Below are positions 14,044 through 21,587 of a DNA stretch of 61,430 bases, in pieces. The notes under the pieces are model-generated. The model searched no databases. It saw nothing but the letters and a program-made list of their open reading frames with translations, and was not told the DNA's origin. A program made the translations under genes and the position numbers. The DNA comes from a virus, in IMG/VR virus record IMGVR_UViG_3300025574_000085, positions 1-61,430 of that record. One strand, 5' to 3'. Every line of letters begins with the position of its first letter. Position 1 is the stretch's first letter.

Positions 14044-15716
14044 CCGGCACTAACCGGCAGGAGCTGGGCATCTTCGCCTTCTTCCGGTTCCTGGGGCTGC
14101 TGTGGCGGGTCTACACCGGCTACACCGGCCACGAATGCGACCCGCGCCGTCCCGGCGGATGCGCGGCCGGGCGGCCACTGGAGCACCGGATCGCGCTCCG
14201 CTGGCATCACCTGCCGCGGCCCGCCCGGGCCGGTGTCGCCCTGGCCCTGACAGCGACCTTTTATGGCCTGCTCGTGGCTCGCACCCTCACCCTGATCGTG
14301 CTGGCCGTCACTGCCGGTGTTTGCCTTGGAGGGGCTGTCTGGCTGGTGATCCACGGCGTCCGCAACTGGCGGCACCGGCGTCACTACGTCGCCCCGCTCG
14401 AGGCGCGGCTGGCGCATGTGGTAGGCCACGCCCCGGAACATATCCAGATCGAACGGGACGGCGATGCGGTCAAGTCCGTCGAGATCACCTGGCCGGCAAC
14501 GGCAGAAATTGCGCCCGCTAACGCGCCGCTGATCCTGGAGGCCGTCACCGCCCGGCTGGCGATCGAGGCGCCGGAGCCGGACCGGTCCAACTTCAAGGGC
14601 CGGAACAGGACGGTCCGGTACGTGCAGAGCGCCCCCCCGCCGGAACGTGTCACCCTGCGTGATCTGCGGTCGGCCATCGAGGGGTCCGGGCCCGACCAGA
14701 TCGTCATGGGACTCGGCCGCCGCAGCACCGTCGTGCCCATTGACCTGCACAGCGACTCACCGCACATCGCGCTGTCGATCGGCAGCGGCGGCGGCAAGAG
14801 CATCGCGGCCAGGGGGATGGCCGTCCAGGTGCTCCGCAAGGGCGGCCTGGTGGTCGTGCTGAACGCTAAGAAGTCCTCTTACAACTGGACCCGGGGGCTG
14901 CCGAACGTCTGTCACTGCAAGACGGTCGATGAGATCGCGGCGATGCTGATCTGGCTGAACACCGAACGGAAGCGCCGCGAGGACGTGGCCGAGCAATCCG
15001 GCGACATCGAGGACGTGGTGCATGCCCGGGTTGGCCCGCGCATCCTGATCGTCTTCGAGGAGCAGAACCTCACCGTCCCGAAGATCAAGGCCACCGACCC
15101 GGAGGCGTACGAGGCACTCGGTGACATGAACTTCGCCGGCCGGGCGGCCTTCATGAACATGGTGGCGATTGCGCAGCGTTACAGCGCGAAGGCCGCGGGC
15201 GGCGGCGATGTCCGGGCGACGGTGAACGCGCGCATCCTCGGCCGCTACGAGAAGTCAGCATGGAAGATGCTCGCCGAGCAGTTCCCGATGCCCGCGCCGA
15301 GCAACACCCCGGGCCGGGTGCAGGTGGTCACCGACCGTGTGGCCGAAGCCCAGATGCCGTACACGGGCGGCCAGGAAGCCCACGACTTCGCGCTGTCCGG
15401 GGAGGTGGCCCTGTGCCCGGGGGATATGCCCGCCCGGTGCGCGATCGGTGCCGCTGTCCCAGTGGGACAACTCGTAAATACCGGCCCTGAGCAGCCACTG
15501 TCCCAGGGACAGGATCCGGTTCCGGCCCTTTCGCCGCCTCAGCTGATCGGGCTGTCCGAGGCGGTCAGTGAGGGCGTCGTGAGCCTCAGCCTGGCCGCTG
15601 TCCGCAAGCGCCGCCAGCGCGACCCTGGCTCATTCCCGGCGCAGCGCGGCCAGCGTGGCACCGAGGCGCTCTTCGCCGAGACCGAACTCATCGAATGGGA
15701 GGAGAGCAGGAGATGA
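14040..15716 (+). CDS. FtsK/SpoIIIE/Tra-like DNA translocase
   Basis: The 558-aa protein has two transmembrane segments (about residues 62-107) and an FtsK-type ATPase with Walker A GSGGGKS (248-254) and Walker B ILIVFEE (335-341). It ends with a helix-turn-helix-like segment (LSLAAVRKRRQRDPGS). Such proteins pump double-stranded DNA, as TraB/TraSA does in Streptomyces conjugation. Together with the Spd-like protein it forms a transfer-like module. A GTG start overlaps the upstream stop. Confidence 0.8.
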   Translation: MTGTNRQELGIFAFFRFLGLLWRVYTGYTGHECDPRRPGGCAAGRPLEHRIALRWHHLPRPARAGVALALTATFYGLLVARTLTLIVLAVTAGVCLGGAVWLVIHGVRNWRHRRHYVAPLEARLAHVVGHAPEHIQIERDGDAVKSVEITWPATAEIAPANAPLILEAVTARLAIEAPEPDRSNFKGRNRTVRYVQSAPPPERVTLRDLRSAIEGSGPDQIVMGLGRRSTVVPIDLHSDSPHIALSIGSGGGKSIAARGMAVQVLRKGGLVVVLNAKKSSYNWTRGLPNVCHCKTVDEIAAMLIWLNTERKRREDVAEQSGDIEDVVHARVGPRILIVFEEQNLTVPKIKATDPEAYEALGDMNFAGRAAFMNMVAIAQRYSAKAAGGGDVRATVNARILGRYEKSAWKMLAEQFPMPAPSNTPGRVQVVTDRVAEAQMPYTGGQEAHDFALSGEVALCPGDMPARCAIGAAVPVGQLVNTGPEQPLSQGQDPVPALSPPQLIGLSEAVSEGVVSLSLAAVRKRRQRDPGSFPAQRGQRGTEALFAETELIEWEESRR

Positions 15717-16489
15717 CGACAGACAGTGACCAGCACACGGAGGCATCCCCGGCGTGCGCGGCCTGGCTGGACGCTCACCCAGAGTGGGTGGCGATACCGG
15801 GTGCCCGGTATTACGAGGCCAGCCACCGGGGGAACGGCATCCGCTCCCTCGACCGCACCGTCGGCGGGCGGCAGCTGAAGGGGAAGGTGCTAAGCACCCC
15901 TCCCGGCAGCAGCGGATACCCCAAATGCAAGATCACCCGCGACGACGGGACCATCATCACCGGCTACGTGCACGCCTTCGTGCTGGCCGCTCACGCCGGG
16001 CCGTGCCCAGACGGCCTGGAGACGCTGCACGGCAAGGGCGGCCCGCTGGACAGCCGCTACTGCGGCTGCCCAGCCGCCGAGTGCACCGAGGGGAACCTTC
16101 GCTACGGCACGCACGTGGTGAACGTCGGCGAGACGATCGCCGCGGGCAACGCCAGGCGCCCCGCCACGCACCCGTGCGTCAACAATGAGCGGTGCGGCGG
16201 GATGGTCGTCAACCCCGGCCGCCGCTGCCTCCCGTGCGCGATGGAGGTCGGCCGGGAGGCAGCCGCGATGCTCAGCGCGGGCCTCGTCCTGGAGGAGGTG
16301 ACGCAGCGGCTTGGCTACCAGAGCCGCCCATGGGTGGAGAAGCTGGCCCGCGACCACGGCGGGTTCGCGGGCCCGCTGCCGCAGCCGTGGCCACGGCAGC
16401 CGAGGACGCACCACCGCCAGCCGTGGCCGCAGCGCGTGATGGCTACACTCCGCTACCGGCTCAAGATCAAAAAGGGTGACGCAAAGTGA
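15713..16489 (+). CDS. NUMOD4/HNH-type homing endonuclease
   Basis: This 258-aa protein has a NUMOD4-like start (WVAIPGARYYEASHRGNGIR), then GYVHAFVLAAHAGPCPDG and LETLHGKGGPLDSRYCGC, which match HNH cores. Further Cys pairs follow (CVNNERCGG, CLPC) and a C-terminal HTH (LEEVTQRLGYQSRPWVEKL). The ATG overlaps the translocase stop. It is a probable mobile gene; a 19-bp direct repeat spans its 3' end. Confidence 0.72.
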   Translation: MTTDSDQHTEASPACAAWLDAHPEWVAIPGARYYEASHRGNGIRSLDRTVGGRQLKGKVLSTPPGSSGYPKCKITRDDGTIITGYVHAFVLAAHAGPCPDGLETLHGKGGPLDSRYCGCPAAECTEGNLRYGTHVVNVGETIAAGNARRPATHPCVNNERCGGMVVNPGRRCLPCAMEVGREAAAMLSAGLVLEEVTQRLGYQSRPWVEKLARDHGGFAGPLPQPWPRQPRTHHRQPWPQRVMATLRYRLKIKKGDAK

Positions 16490-16519
16490 CGCCCGAGAAT
16501 TGGCTACACTCCGCTACCG
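16440..16519. repeat. 19-bp direct repeat at the end of the HNH gene
   Basis: TGGCTACACTCCGCTACCG occurs at 16440-16458, inside the HNH gene, and again at 16501-16519, just after its stop. The copies are exact. They may be a duplicated target or homing site, or recombination junctions. Confidence 0.75.
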
Positions 16520-16539
16520 TCACGCACCGTGACAACAGC

Positions 16540-16593
16540 GCGAGGGGCACGCGCCCAGAGCTCCGGCCGGCTTCGCCGGCTCGTGCCCCTCGC
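16540..16593 (+). terminator. strong intrinsic terminator-like hairpin
   Basis: GCGAGGGGCACG (16540-16551) pairs with CGTGCCCCTCGC (16582-16593), enclosing a second stem GCCGGC-TTC-GCCGGC. It follows the HNH gene. The 130 bp after it hold repeated TGCGACA motifs and a TTGACC, perhaps a promoter for the next gene group. No other gene is seen in 16490-16724. Confidence 0.6.
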
Positions 16594-16724
16594 CATTTGA
16601 CCTGCGACAATGTGACTATCTGCGACATTCCTGGGACAACGCTCCGTGACCGCCTCTCCGGTGGTCACTCGCCGTGGTGTTCACTCAGGGTCACAAATCG
16701 CGGCCCGAGCAACCGTCACTCTGG

Positions 16725-17000
16725 GTGCATGCCGTGACGTGGCTCCTCGCCGTCGCGGCCGCGGTCATCGTGGCGTGGCTGCTGGCCTGGACCCGGTTCT
16801 TCCCGTACCGCCCGTGCTGGGCGTGTCGCGGGCGGAAGGGCCGGGGCCTGGGCTCGACGGCGAAGGCGTACAGCCGGTGCCGCCGCTGCGCCGGGTCCGG
16901 TGAGCGGGTCCGGCCGCTGAGCCGGATCTGGCCGAGGCACAACGCGGAAGCCAAACGCAGGCGCGCGGAAATCAAGCGCGGCCGCGAGGAGAGGAGGTGA
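16725..17000 (+). CDS. membrane protein with DnaJ-type zinc ribbon (91 aa)
   Basis: One transmembrane segment (residues 3-22) is followed by CWACRGRKGRG and CRRCAGSGE, a CxxCxGxG pair, and a basic tail. A GTG at 16725 is the likely start; another lies at 16734. It opens the second part of the plus-strand operon. Confidence 0.6.
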   Translation: MHAVTWLLAVAAAVIVAWLLAWTRFFPYRPCWACRGRKGRGLGSTAKAYSRCRRCAGSGERVRPLSRIWPRHNAEAKRRRAEIKRGREERR

Positions 17001-17006
17001 AACACG

Positions 17007-17144
17007 ATGGGCAAGGCAAAGGATGCGGCACAGAAGGCCAAGGATGAGATCAAGTTCCGGGCCGAATCACCGAAGAGCAAGGACTTCGGCAAGTCCAAGG
17101 CTGACTGGAAGGCCAGCAAGGACGCAGCCAAGAAGGGCAAGTGA
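17007..17144 (+). CDS. Lys-rich microprotein (45 aa)
   Basis: Fourteen of 45 residues are Lys, in repeats of KAKD, KSKD, KSKA and KASK. The preceding AGGAGGTGA is the strongest ribosome site in the region, so it is probably well expressed. A histone-like or nucleic-acid-binding role is possible. Confidence 0.6.
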   Translation: MGKAKDAAQKAKDEIKFRAESPKSKDFGKSKADWKASKDAAKKGK

Positions 17145-17148
17145 CCTG

Positions 17149-17562
17149 ATGAGCAGATGTCCCGGCCTGCATTGTGACGGATGCGGCCGCGGCGGCGGTG
17201 TCCTCGCGGCCCTGGCCGCTACCGTCGCCGCGGGTGCCGTGGTGGCGGAGTTCCTGGTGGACCTGCTGATCGCGGCGGGCACGGTGGTCGGCCTGGCGCT
17301 GACGGTGGCGGTGGTGGTCCTGACGCGGATGAAGCGCCAGGGTCAGCTGTCGCTTCACCCGGATGGCCTGTGGCAGCCGGGCGCGGTCCGGCCGGTGTCA
17401 TCGCCTGCCCCCGTCACCGGCCGGCCCGCTCGGGCGCTCCCAGCGCCGCAGGAGCTTCACGTCCACATCTACGGCACGCCGACGCGGGAGCAGCTCGCCG
17501 GGCTGGCCGCGATTCAGCAAGCCAGGCCCAGCGCCTGGCGTGAGGGAGAAGATCATGACTGA
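17149..17562 (+). CDS. membrane protein with Cys-rich N-terminus (137 aa)
   Basis: The start has CPGLHCDGCGRGGG, then a long hydrophobic region (about residues 16-58), and a tail that includes QELHVHIYGTPTREQLAGL. Its end overlaps the next start (ATGACTGA). The function is unknown. Confidence 0.6.
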   Translation: MSRCPGLHCDGCGRGGGVLAALAATVAAGAVVAEFLVDLLIAAGTVVGLALTVAVVVLTRMKRQGQLSLHPDGLWQPGAVRPVSSPAPVTGRPARALPAPQELHVHIYGTPTREQLAGLAAIQQARPSAWREGEDHD

Positions 17563-18151
17563 TACCCAGAGTGACCAGGGCCGGACTGCATCTTCCGGTG
17601 CGCTGATCGGCGCGGTCATCGTCACGTTCGGCCTGGGGATGGCCGACCTGCACATGCCGGCCTGGTGCGGCTTCGCCTTAAATTGGTCCGTCATCCTCGG
17701 CGCCTGCTACGTCACCACGGTCTATAAGCGCCGCTGGTATGGCTGGCTGGTGTTCTGGGGCCTGGCGGTCACCTGCCTGATCGCGGCCATCCTGGGCCTG
17801 ATGGGCGTGGTTAGCGGCAATAGGCCCAACGGGGCCGGGCTGGTGATCGGCGCGGCGATCGTCGGCGCCTATTACTGGCTGCTCTGTATCCCGCGGCGGC
17901 AGGCGGGCGCACCGGCCCCCCGCAGCGAGGTGCACGTCTTCCATCACGTCGTGCACCATGGCCAGTCGTCCGGCCCGGCGGTAGTGACGGCTGCCGCCGC
18001 CCGCGCCCAGTTCCCCGGTCCTGTACAGAAGGTCATCGGCGGCAGGGTGGCGCAGGTCATCACCGCGCCGCACCGCAAGATCAGCGCCCTGACCACCGGC
18101 CGGGAAGAGGCCTCCGTAGTTGCCAGACGTCAATCAGGCGAGGGGAGGTGA
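17555..18151 (+). CDS. multi-pass membrane protein (198 aa)
   Basis: Three to four hydrophobic segments lie between residues 15 and 115, followed by a soluble tail with the His-rich motif EVHVFHHVVHHG. A similar short motif (ELHVHIYG) is in the gene before, so the two products may work together. No family is recognised. Confidence 0.6.
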   Translation: MTDTQSDQGRTASSGALIGAVIVTFGLGMADLHMPAWCGFALNWSVILGACYVTTVYKRRWYGWLVFWGLAVTCLIAAILGLMGVVSGNRPNGAGLVIGAAIVGAYYWLLCIPRRQAGAPAPRSEVHVFHHVVHHGQSSGPAVVTAAAARAQFPGPVQKVIGGRVAQVITAPHRKISALTTGREEASVVARRQSGEGR

Positions 18152-18156
18152 ACGCG

Positions 18157-18603
18157 ATGGGCAAGTGGATCAAGAGCACGCTTAGCTTCGCGAACGGCAA
18201 TTGCGCCGAGGTCACGGACCTGCCGGACGGCACGGTCGGTGTCCGTAACAGCCGGTTCCCGGACGGCCCGGTGCTGTCGTTCACCCCGGCCGAGTGGCAG
18301 GCGTTCCTAGGCGGGGCGCGGGCCGGGGAGTTCGACCGGTTCGGCGCGACCCCTGCGGTCGTCTCGGTGCGCAGGCTGTACGTCTATTGCTCGCTCCCGG
18401 CCGGCGGCGCGGATGGCGCCTGCTGGCTGCCCGCGGACAGCGCTGTTCTCATGGAGAACGGCGAGTACGAGTGGCGCTGCGGTGCGCACGAGGGCCTGCG
18501 GCGGCCGGGGGAGAAAAAAGGACCGGTCTGCGCGGAAGTTCCGGCGGCTGCTATGAAGAGCAGCCCGGCGCCCCGTGGGAGGATGGCGGGATGGCAGTCG
18601 TAA
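18157..18603 (+). CDS. DUF397-domain protein
   Basis: Residues 1-65 match DUF397: KWIKSTLSFANGNCAEV, then VGVRNSRFPDGPVLSF and TPAEWQAFLGGARAGEFD. DUF397 proteins of actinomycetes are small regulators usually paired with XRE proteins. The rest (to 148 aa) has four Cys that may bind zinc. GGAGGTGA sets the ATG at 18157. It points to an actinomycete host. Confidence 0.8.
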   Translation: MGKWIKSTLSFANGNCAEVTDLPDGTVGVRNSRFPDGPVLSFTPAEWQAFLGGARAGEFDRFGATPAVVSVRRLYVYCSLPAGGADGACWLPADSAVLMENGEYEWRCGAHEGLRRPGEKKGPVCAEVPAAAMKSSPAPRGRMAGWQS

Positions 18604-18923
18604 TCCGTGGCCCGGGCGGCGGCTTCGATTTTGGCTCGTCGGCGGTCGCCTCGTTCACGATGGATCTTGGCGCAGGTTCGTGGGAGCCGGGTCCTCTGCC
18701 GTGCACCGGGGACCTGGTTGTGCTTGAAGTCCGCAAGCCGGTGACTCCCATTATCTGGCCACCCGGCTGGACTGCATTTTCAGATGGTCGCACCTGCCAC
18801 AAGATCTGGAGCAGCCAGGAGCCCACCTCGGTCACCTTCTACGCCAACGACGCAACCGAGTGGGAAGTCAAGGGCTACGCCTTCGCCGCCGGGTCCTACG
18901 AACTGCCGCCGTCGGCCGGATGA
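18591..18923 (+). CDS. hypothetical protein (110 aa)
   Basis: The protein is beta-rich, with FDFGSSAVASFTMDLGAGSW and SVTFYANDATEWEVKGYAF. GGGAGGATGGCGGG precedes the ATG, a start cassette seen twice more in this window. It overlaps the DUF397 gene by 13 bp. The function is unknown. Confidence 0.55.
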   Translation: MAVVIRGPGGGFDFGSSAVASFTMDLGAGSWEPGPLPCTGDLVVLEVRKPVTPIIWPPGWTAFSDGRTCHKIWSSQEPTSVTFYANDATEWEVKGYAFAAGSYELPPSAG

Positions 18924-18927
18924 CGGG

Positions 18928-19170
18928 ATGAGCGAGCAGGACGCCGGGCCTTACCTAGAGGAAGGATCACCCGCCGCGAATCCGCTGGCGCAGCGGCAGG
19001 GGGGCGTGGCTGACCGGCTACATTGCCGCCAGGGCGTCAGCGCTGCGGCCGGAAGGTGTCATCGGCTTCGGTGTGGCCGAAACAGACCAGTACGTGCTCA
19101 TTCTCGACGGGTGTGACGACCTTGAAATCTCCCACTTCATGTTCTGGTTCGATCACCCCGAACTAACGCG
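18928..19170 (+). pseudogene. frameshifted hypothetical gene
   Basis: The frame from 18928 encodes MSEQDAGPYLEEGSPAANPL. After a six-G run near 18997-19002, sensible coding continues in the +1 frame (WLTGYIAARASALRPEGVIG, then TDQYVLILDG). In its own frame it stops at 19116. The +1 frame has no stop before running into the convergent gene at 19172. A real indel, a sequencing error in the G-run, or frameshifting could explain this. Confidence 0.45.
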
Positions 19171-19171
19171 C

Positions 19172-19858
19172 CTACTGCCTGACCGGCGTACTCCAGGCCT
19201 TCCCGTCGTAGGCGGTGTGCCAGGCGTTCCCGTCGGTGCCGGTCCCCGCGTACAGCCCGGACGTGCCCTGCTGCCAGATGCCGGGCGGCGCACTGCCGAC
19301 GGTGTAGTCCCCTGGGACAGCCGGGGCGGCCTTCCCGGACACGGCGGCCAGCCAGGCGCCGCTGATCGCGGAGACGTCGTAGTTCCCGGCGTTGCGGAAC
19401 TGCACCCCGATGACCGGGAACGGCCCGCTTCCCCCGAGGACCTGTGCGGTCTCGGCGGCGAGATTGTTGTCCCACCTAGCCAGCCACAGCCCGACCCCGG
19501 CCGTGACGCCCCCGGCGATCAGCGCGTTAACGACGGGCGTCGCGTTTGACGCGCTCATGTAGATCGCCGGTGCCCGCTGCCCGGGCCGCGCCGCCGTCCG
19601 GTAGCTGGACATGGCCGCCTTGGCCCAGCCGGGGCAGTCCGCGAGGGTGGCCGCCCCGGACTCTACGTCTAGGACGTCGGCGCTGTGGTCGCTGGCGCTG
19701 ACGTTCTGGCAGATCCGGACGGCACCCGGGTGGGCGGCCCAGTCGGCGGGCGACCATGGCACGTCACCGCTGCCGGTGCTGTACCCGGCGGCCTGCTGCC
19801 CTCTGGGCAGGGACGGGACGTTGGCGTGGGTGGCGTCGTTGACAATGACAATGGCCAT
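19172..19858 (-). CDS. GH25-like (TIM-barrel) endolysin candidate
   Basis: This 228-aa protein has AGYSTGSGDVPWSPADWAAH, an acidic DVLDVESG motif (residues 62-69) and later LWLARWDN, as in glycoside-hydrolase lysozymes of the GH25/DUF1906-like group. Its C-terminus has short Trp/Gly-rich segments that may bind the wall. No signal peptide is seen, so release would need a holin. Its start overlaps the upstream stop (TGATG). Confidence 0.6.
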   Translation of the reverse strand: MAIVIVNDATHANVPSLPRGQQAAGYSTGSGDVPWSPADWAAHPGAVRICQNVSASDHSADVLDVESGAATLADCPGWAKAAMSSYRTAARPGQRAPAIYMSASNATPVVNALIAGGVTAGVGLWLARWDNNLAAETAQVLGGSGPFPVIGVQFRNAGNYDVSAISGAWLAAVSGKAAPAVPGDYTVGSAPPGIWQQGTSGLYAGTGTDGNAWHTAYDGKAWSTPVRQ

Positions 19859-20076
19859 CAGGCACCCCACGTTCCGGCTGGCCAGACGTCAGGAATTACG
19901 TAGTGGCACTGGCAGTCGCCGTGCTCGCAGCTGCCGTGGCGCTTGCGGGTGCCGTAGAACTCCGCGTCGGAGCACGGCAGGCACAGGCCGTCGAGCGCCG
20001 TGAGCCACGCGGGCCGTTGGCGGGCCGGCTCTGCGGGCGCACCTGCTTCTGTGCCTGACTTGAGATCGGTAGCCAT
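19858..20076 (-). CDS. Cys-rich small protein (72 aa)
   Basis: The second half has CLPCSDAEFYGTRKRHGSC and EHGDCQCHYV, six Cys likely to bind zinc. It overlaps both hydrolase genes by single bases. The function is unknown. Confidence 0.6.
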   Translation of the reverse strand: MATDLKSGTEAGAPAEPARQRPAWLTALDGLCLPCSDAEFYGTRKRHGSCEHGDCQCHYVIPDVWPAGTWGA

Positions 20077-21029
20077 CAGTTGCTCCTTCCGAACGCGGCG
20101 AGGAACGCCGCGCGGGCCTGCGGTGCGGCGACGAGCCGCCGGGGCAGGTCGTCGGGGTCGGCGACGCCCATCCCCGGGTCCTCCCATAGTGCGTGCATCT
20201 GCGCTCCGGTGTCCTGCATCCACGCGGCCATCTCCTTGATGAGCACCGCATTGTCCCCGCCGCCGCTGTACTGGCCGCCGGAGTTCCACAGCTCCAGCCC
20301 CCACTCGGGGTAGGCGAGCGGCTTGTGATGAGTGAAGGCGAGCTGCAGCCAGCCGGTCAGCCCGTCCCACTGGTCCCGGAGGGTGGCCCAGGTGGCGTGC
20401 TGCTGCGATTCGGTGCGGAGCACTTCCCCGGGCGGATACACCCCGTCGTACAGGTCCAGGCCGATCACGTCGACGAACCCGTCACCAGGGTAAACGGCCT
20501 CGACGCCGGAGGACGGCCCGAAGTTGCCCTGCCCGATGTAGGGGTTCCACATGAACGTGCCCCTGAATCCGGCGGCGCGCATGGTGGTCACGATCCGCGG
20601 ATAGGCGACCAGGTAGCCGGCGGCGGTGCCCGGGGTGACCTTCCACCGGTACCAGGACCCGTTGAACTCCCGCCCGATCCGCAGCACGCAGTCCCCGAGT
20701 CCGGCGGTCACGAGGTTGCGGGCGAGCGCGGCCCAGTGCGCGTCGTTGACCCCGGAGCCTTCCATCGTCCAGCTGGTGCCCACGCAGCACGCGGGGACGG
20801 CCAGCATCAGCTTGCGGGCGCCGAGGATGGGCACCCAGTCCGCGGCGATGTTCCTGCCCGCCGGGCCGTTGGTGGTGCCCTGGAGCGCCCCCGCCTCGAA
20901 CTGGCTCCAGGACGGATCGTCGGCCATGAACGCCAGCACGTAATCGACCTCGCGGCCAATGAACTGCTCGTAGGCGGTGATAGGCGTGATGTCCACCGCC
21001 GCCCCCCGGTACACCCCGATCTGCGTCAC
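20076..21029 (-). CDS. GH26-like glycoside hydrolase
   Basis: The 317-aa protein shows the GH26 pattern: CVLRIGREFNGSWYRW with a Glu at 121 as acid/base, FMWNPYIGQ, YPGDGFVDVIGLDLYD, and PLAYPEWGLE with Glu 242 as likely nucleophile. GH26 enzymes cut beta-mannan and related glucans. Lying in the lysis region, it may cut a cell-surface polysaccharide. A GTG start at 21029 has AGGAG before it; an ATG at 21104 is less likely. Confidence 0.75.
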   Translation of the reverse strand: MTQIGVYRGAAVDITPITAYEQFIGREVDYVLAFMADDPSWSQFEAGALQGTTNGPAGRNIAADWVPILGARKLMLAVPACCVGTSWTMEGSGVNDAHWAALARNLVTAGLGDCVLRIGREFNGSWYRWKVTPGTAAGYLVAYPRIVTTMRAAGFRGTFMWNPYIGQGNFGPSSGVEAVYPGDGFVDVIGLDLYDGVYPPGEVLRTESQQHATWATLRDQWDGLTGWLQLAFTHHKPLAYPEWGLELWNSGGQYSGGGDNAVLIKEMAAWMQDTGAQMHALWEDPGMGVADPDDLPRRLVAAPQARAAFLAAFGRSN

Positions 21030-21160
21030 GTCTCTCCTGTCTCCGGACACAAAAAACCCGGCCCGGGAGAGGTTTTGGGGGGCCATCCCGGCCGGATCGG
21101 ACATGCTTCCCGCGTCTCAGGGTACCGCCGCGGTCTCCTTCTGGGTGAGAGGATGGCGGG

Positions 21161-21370
21161 ATGGACCAGCAGCCTGCCGAAGTGGTGACGCGCACCATGA
21201 CCGGGCCGGAGCTGCGGCGCCGGAAGGCCGAGCTGGAGCGCATCCTGGACGTGCTGACGGAATACACCCTGGACAGCGTGTGCGCAGAGCTGGGCGAGAT
21301 CAGCTACCTGCTTGGCGAGTCTCCTTCTGGCGGCCGATACTGGGGACACGGCGACGCGCGCCGCGGGTGA
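21161..21370 (+). CDS. small coiled-coil-like protein (69 aa), tentative
   Basis: The frame encodes LRRRKAELERILDVLTEYTL and a Glu-rich helix. It has the same 16-bp start cassette (GAGGATGGCGGGATGG) as the gene at 18591. It overlaps a plausible minus-strand gene at its 3' end, so one of the two may be false. Confidence 0.45.
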   Translation: MDQQPAEVVTRTMTGPELRRRKAELERILDVLTEYTLDSVCAELGEISYLLGESPSGGRYWGHGDARRG

Positions 21371-21527
21371 GGCACTGGCCGCCGCGGCCGCTGGGCTTGC
21401 GGGTGTGGGCGCCGAGCAGCACCCAGCGCTTCTCCGCCGTCGCCCGCTCGATCCCATCCGCCCGGCCGGCCACAGTGCGCCCGCAGTCCGGGCATACCCC
21501 GTACGTGCCGGGTCCGCGCTTACCCAT
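21300..21527 (-). CDS. zinc-knuckle protein (75 aa)
   Basis: MGKRGPGTYGVCPDCGRTVA is followed by HTRKPSGRGGQCLT, the layout of a common small actinophage zinc protein. The ATG at 21527 is chosen over an upstream TTG. It overlaps the plus-strand frame at 21161-21370. Confidence 0.5.
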   Translation of the reverse strand: MGKRGPGTYGVCPDCGRTVAGRADGIERATAEKRWVLLGAHTRKPSGRGGQCLTRGARRRVPSIGRQKETRQAGS

Positions 21528-21587
21528 AGATCCCCACTTTGCCAATGAGAGGATGGCGGCGTTCTCCCATATCCAGCAGAGAAGGTA

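Noticed and set aside
16486-16737. Plus-strand frame of 83 codons after the HNH gene
   Set aside because: It runs through the direct repeat and the terminator hairpin, and the protein has no natural character.
18997-19003. Programmed -1 frameshift at G GGG GGC
   Set aside because: The -1 frame stops two codons later. Only a +1 change restores protein-like sequence, so the usual -1 slip does not explain it.
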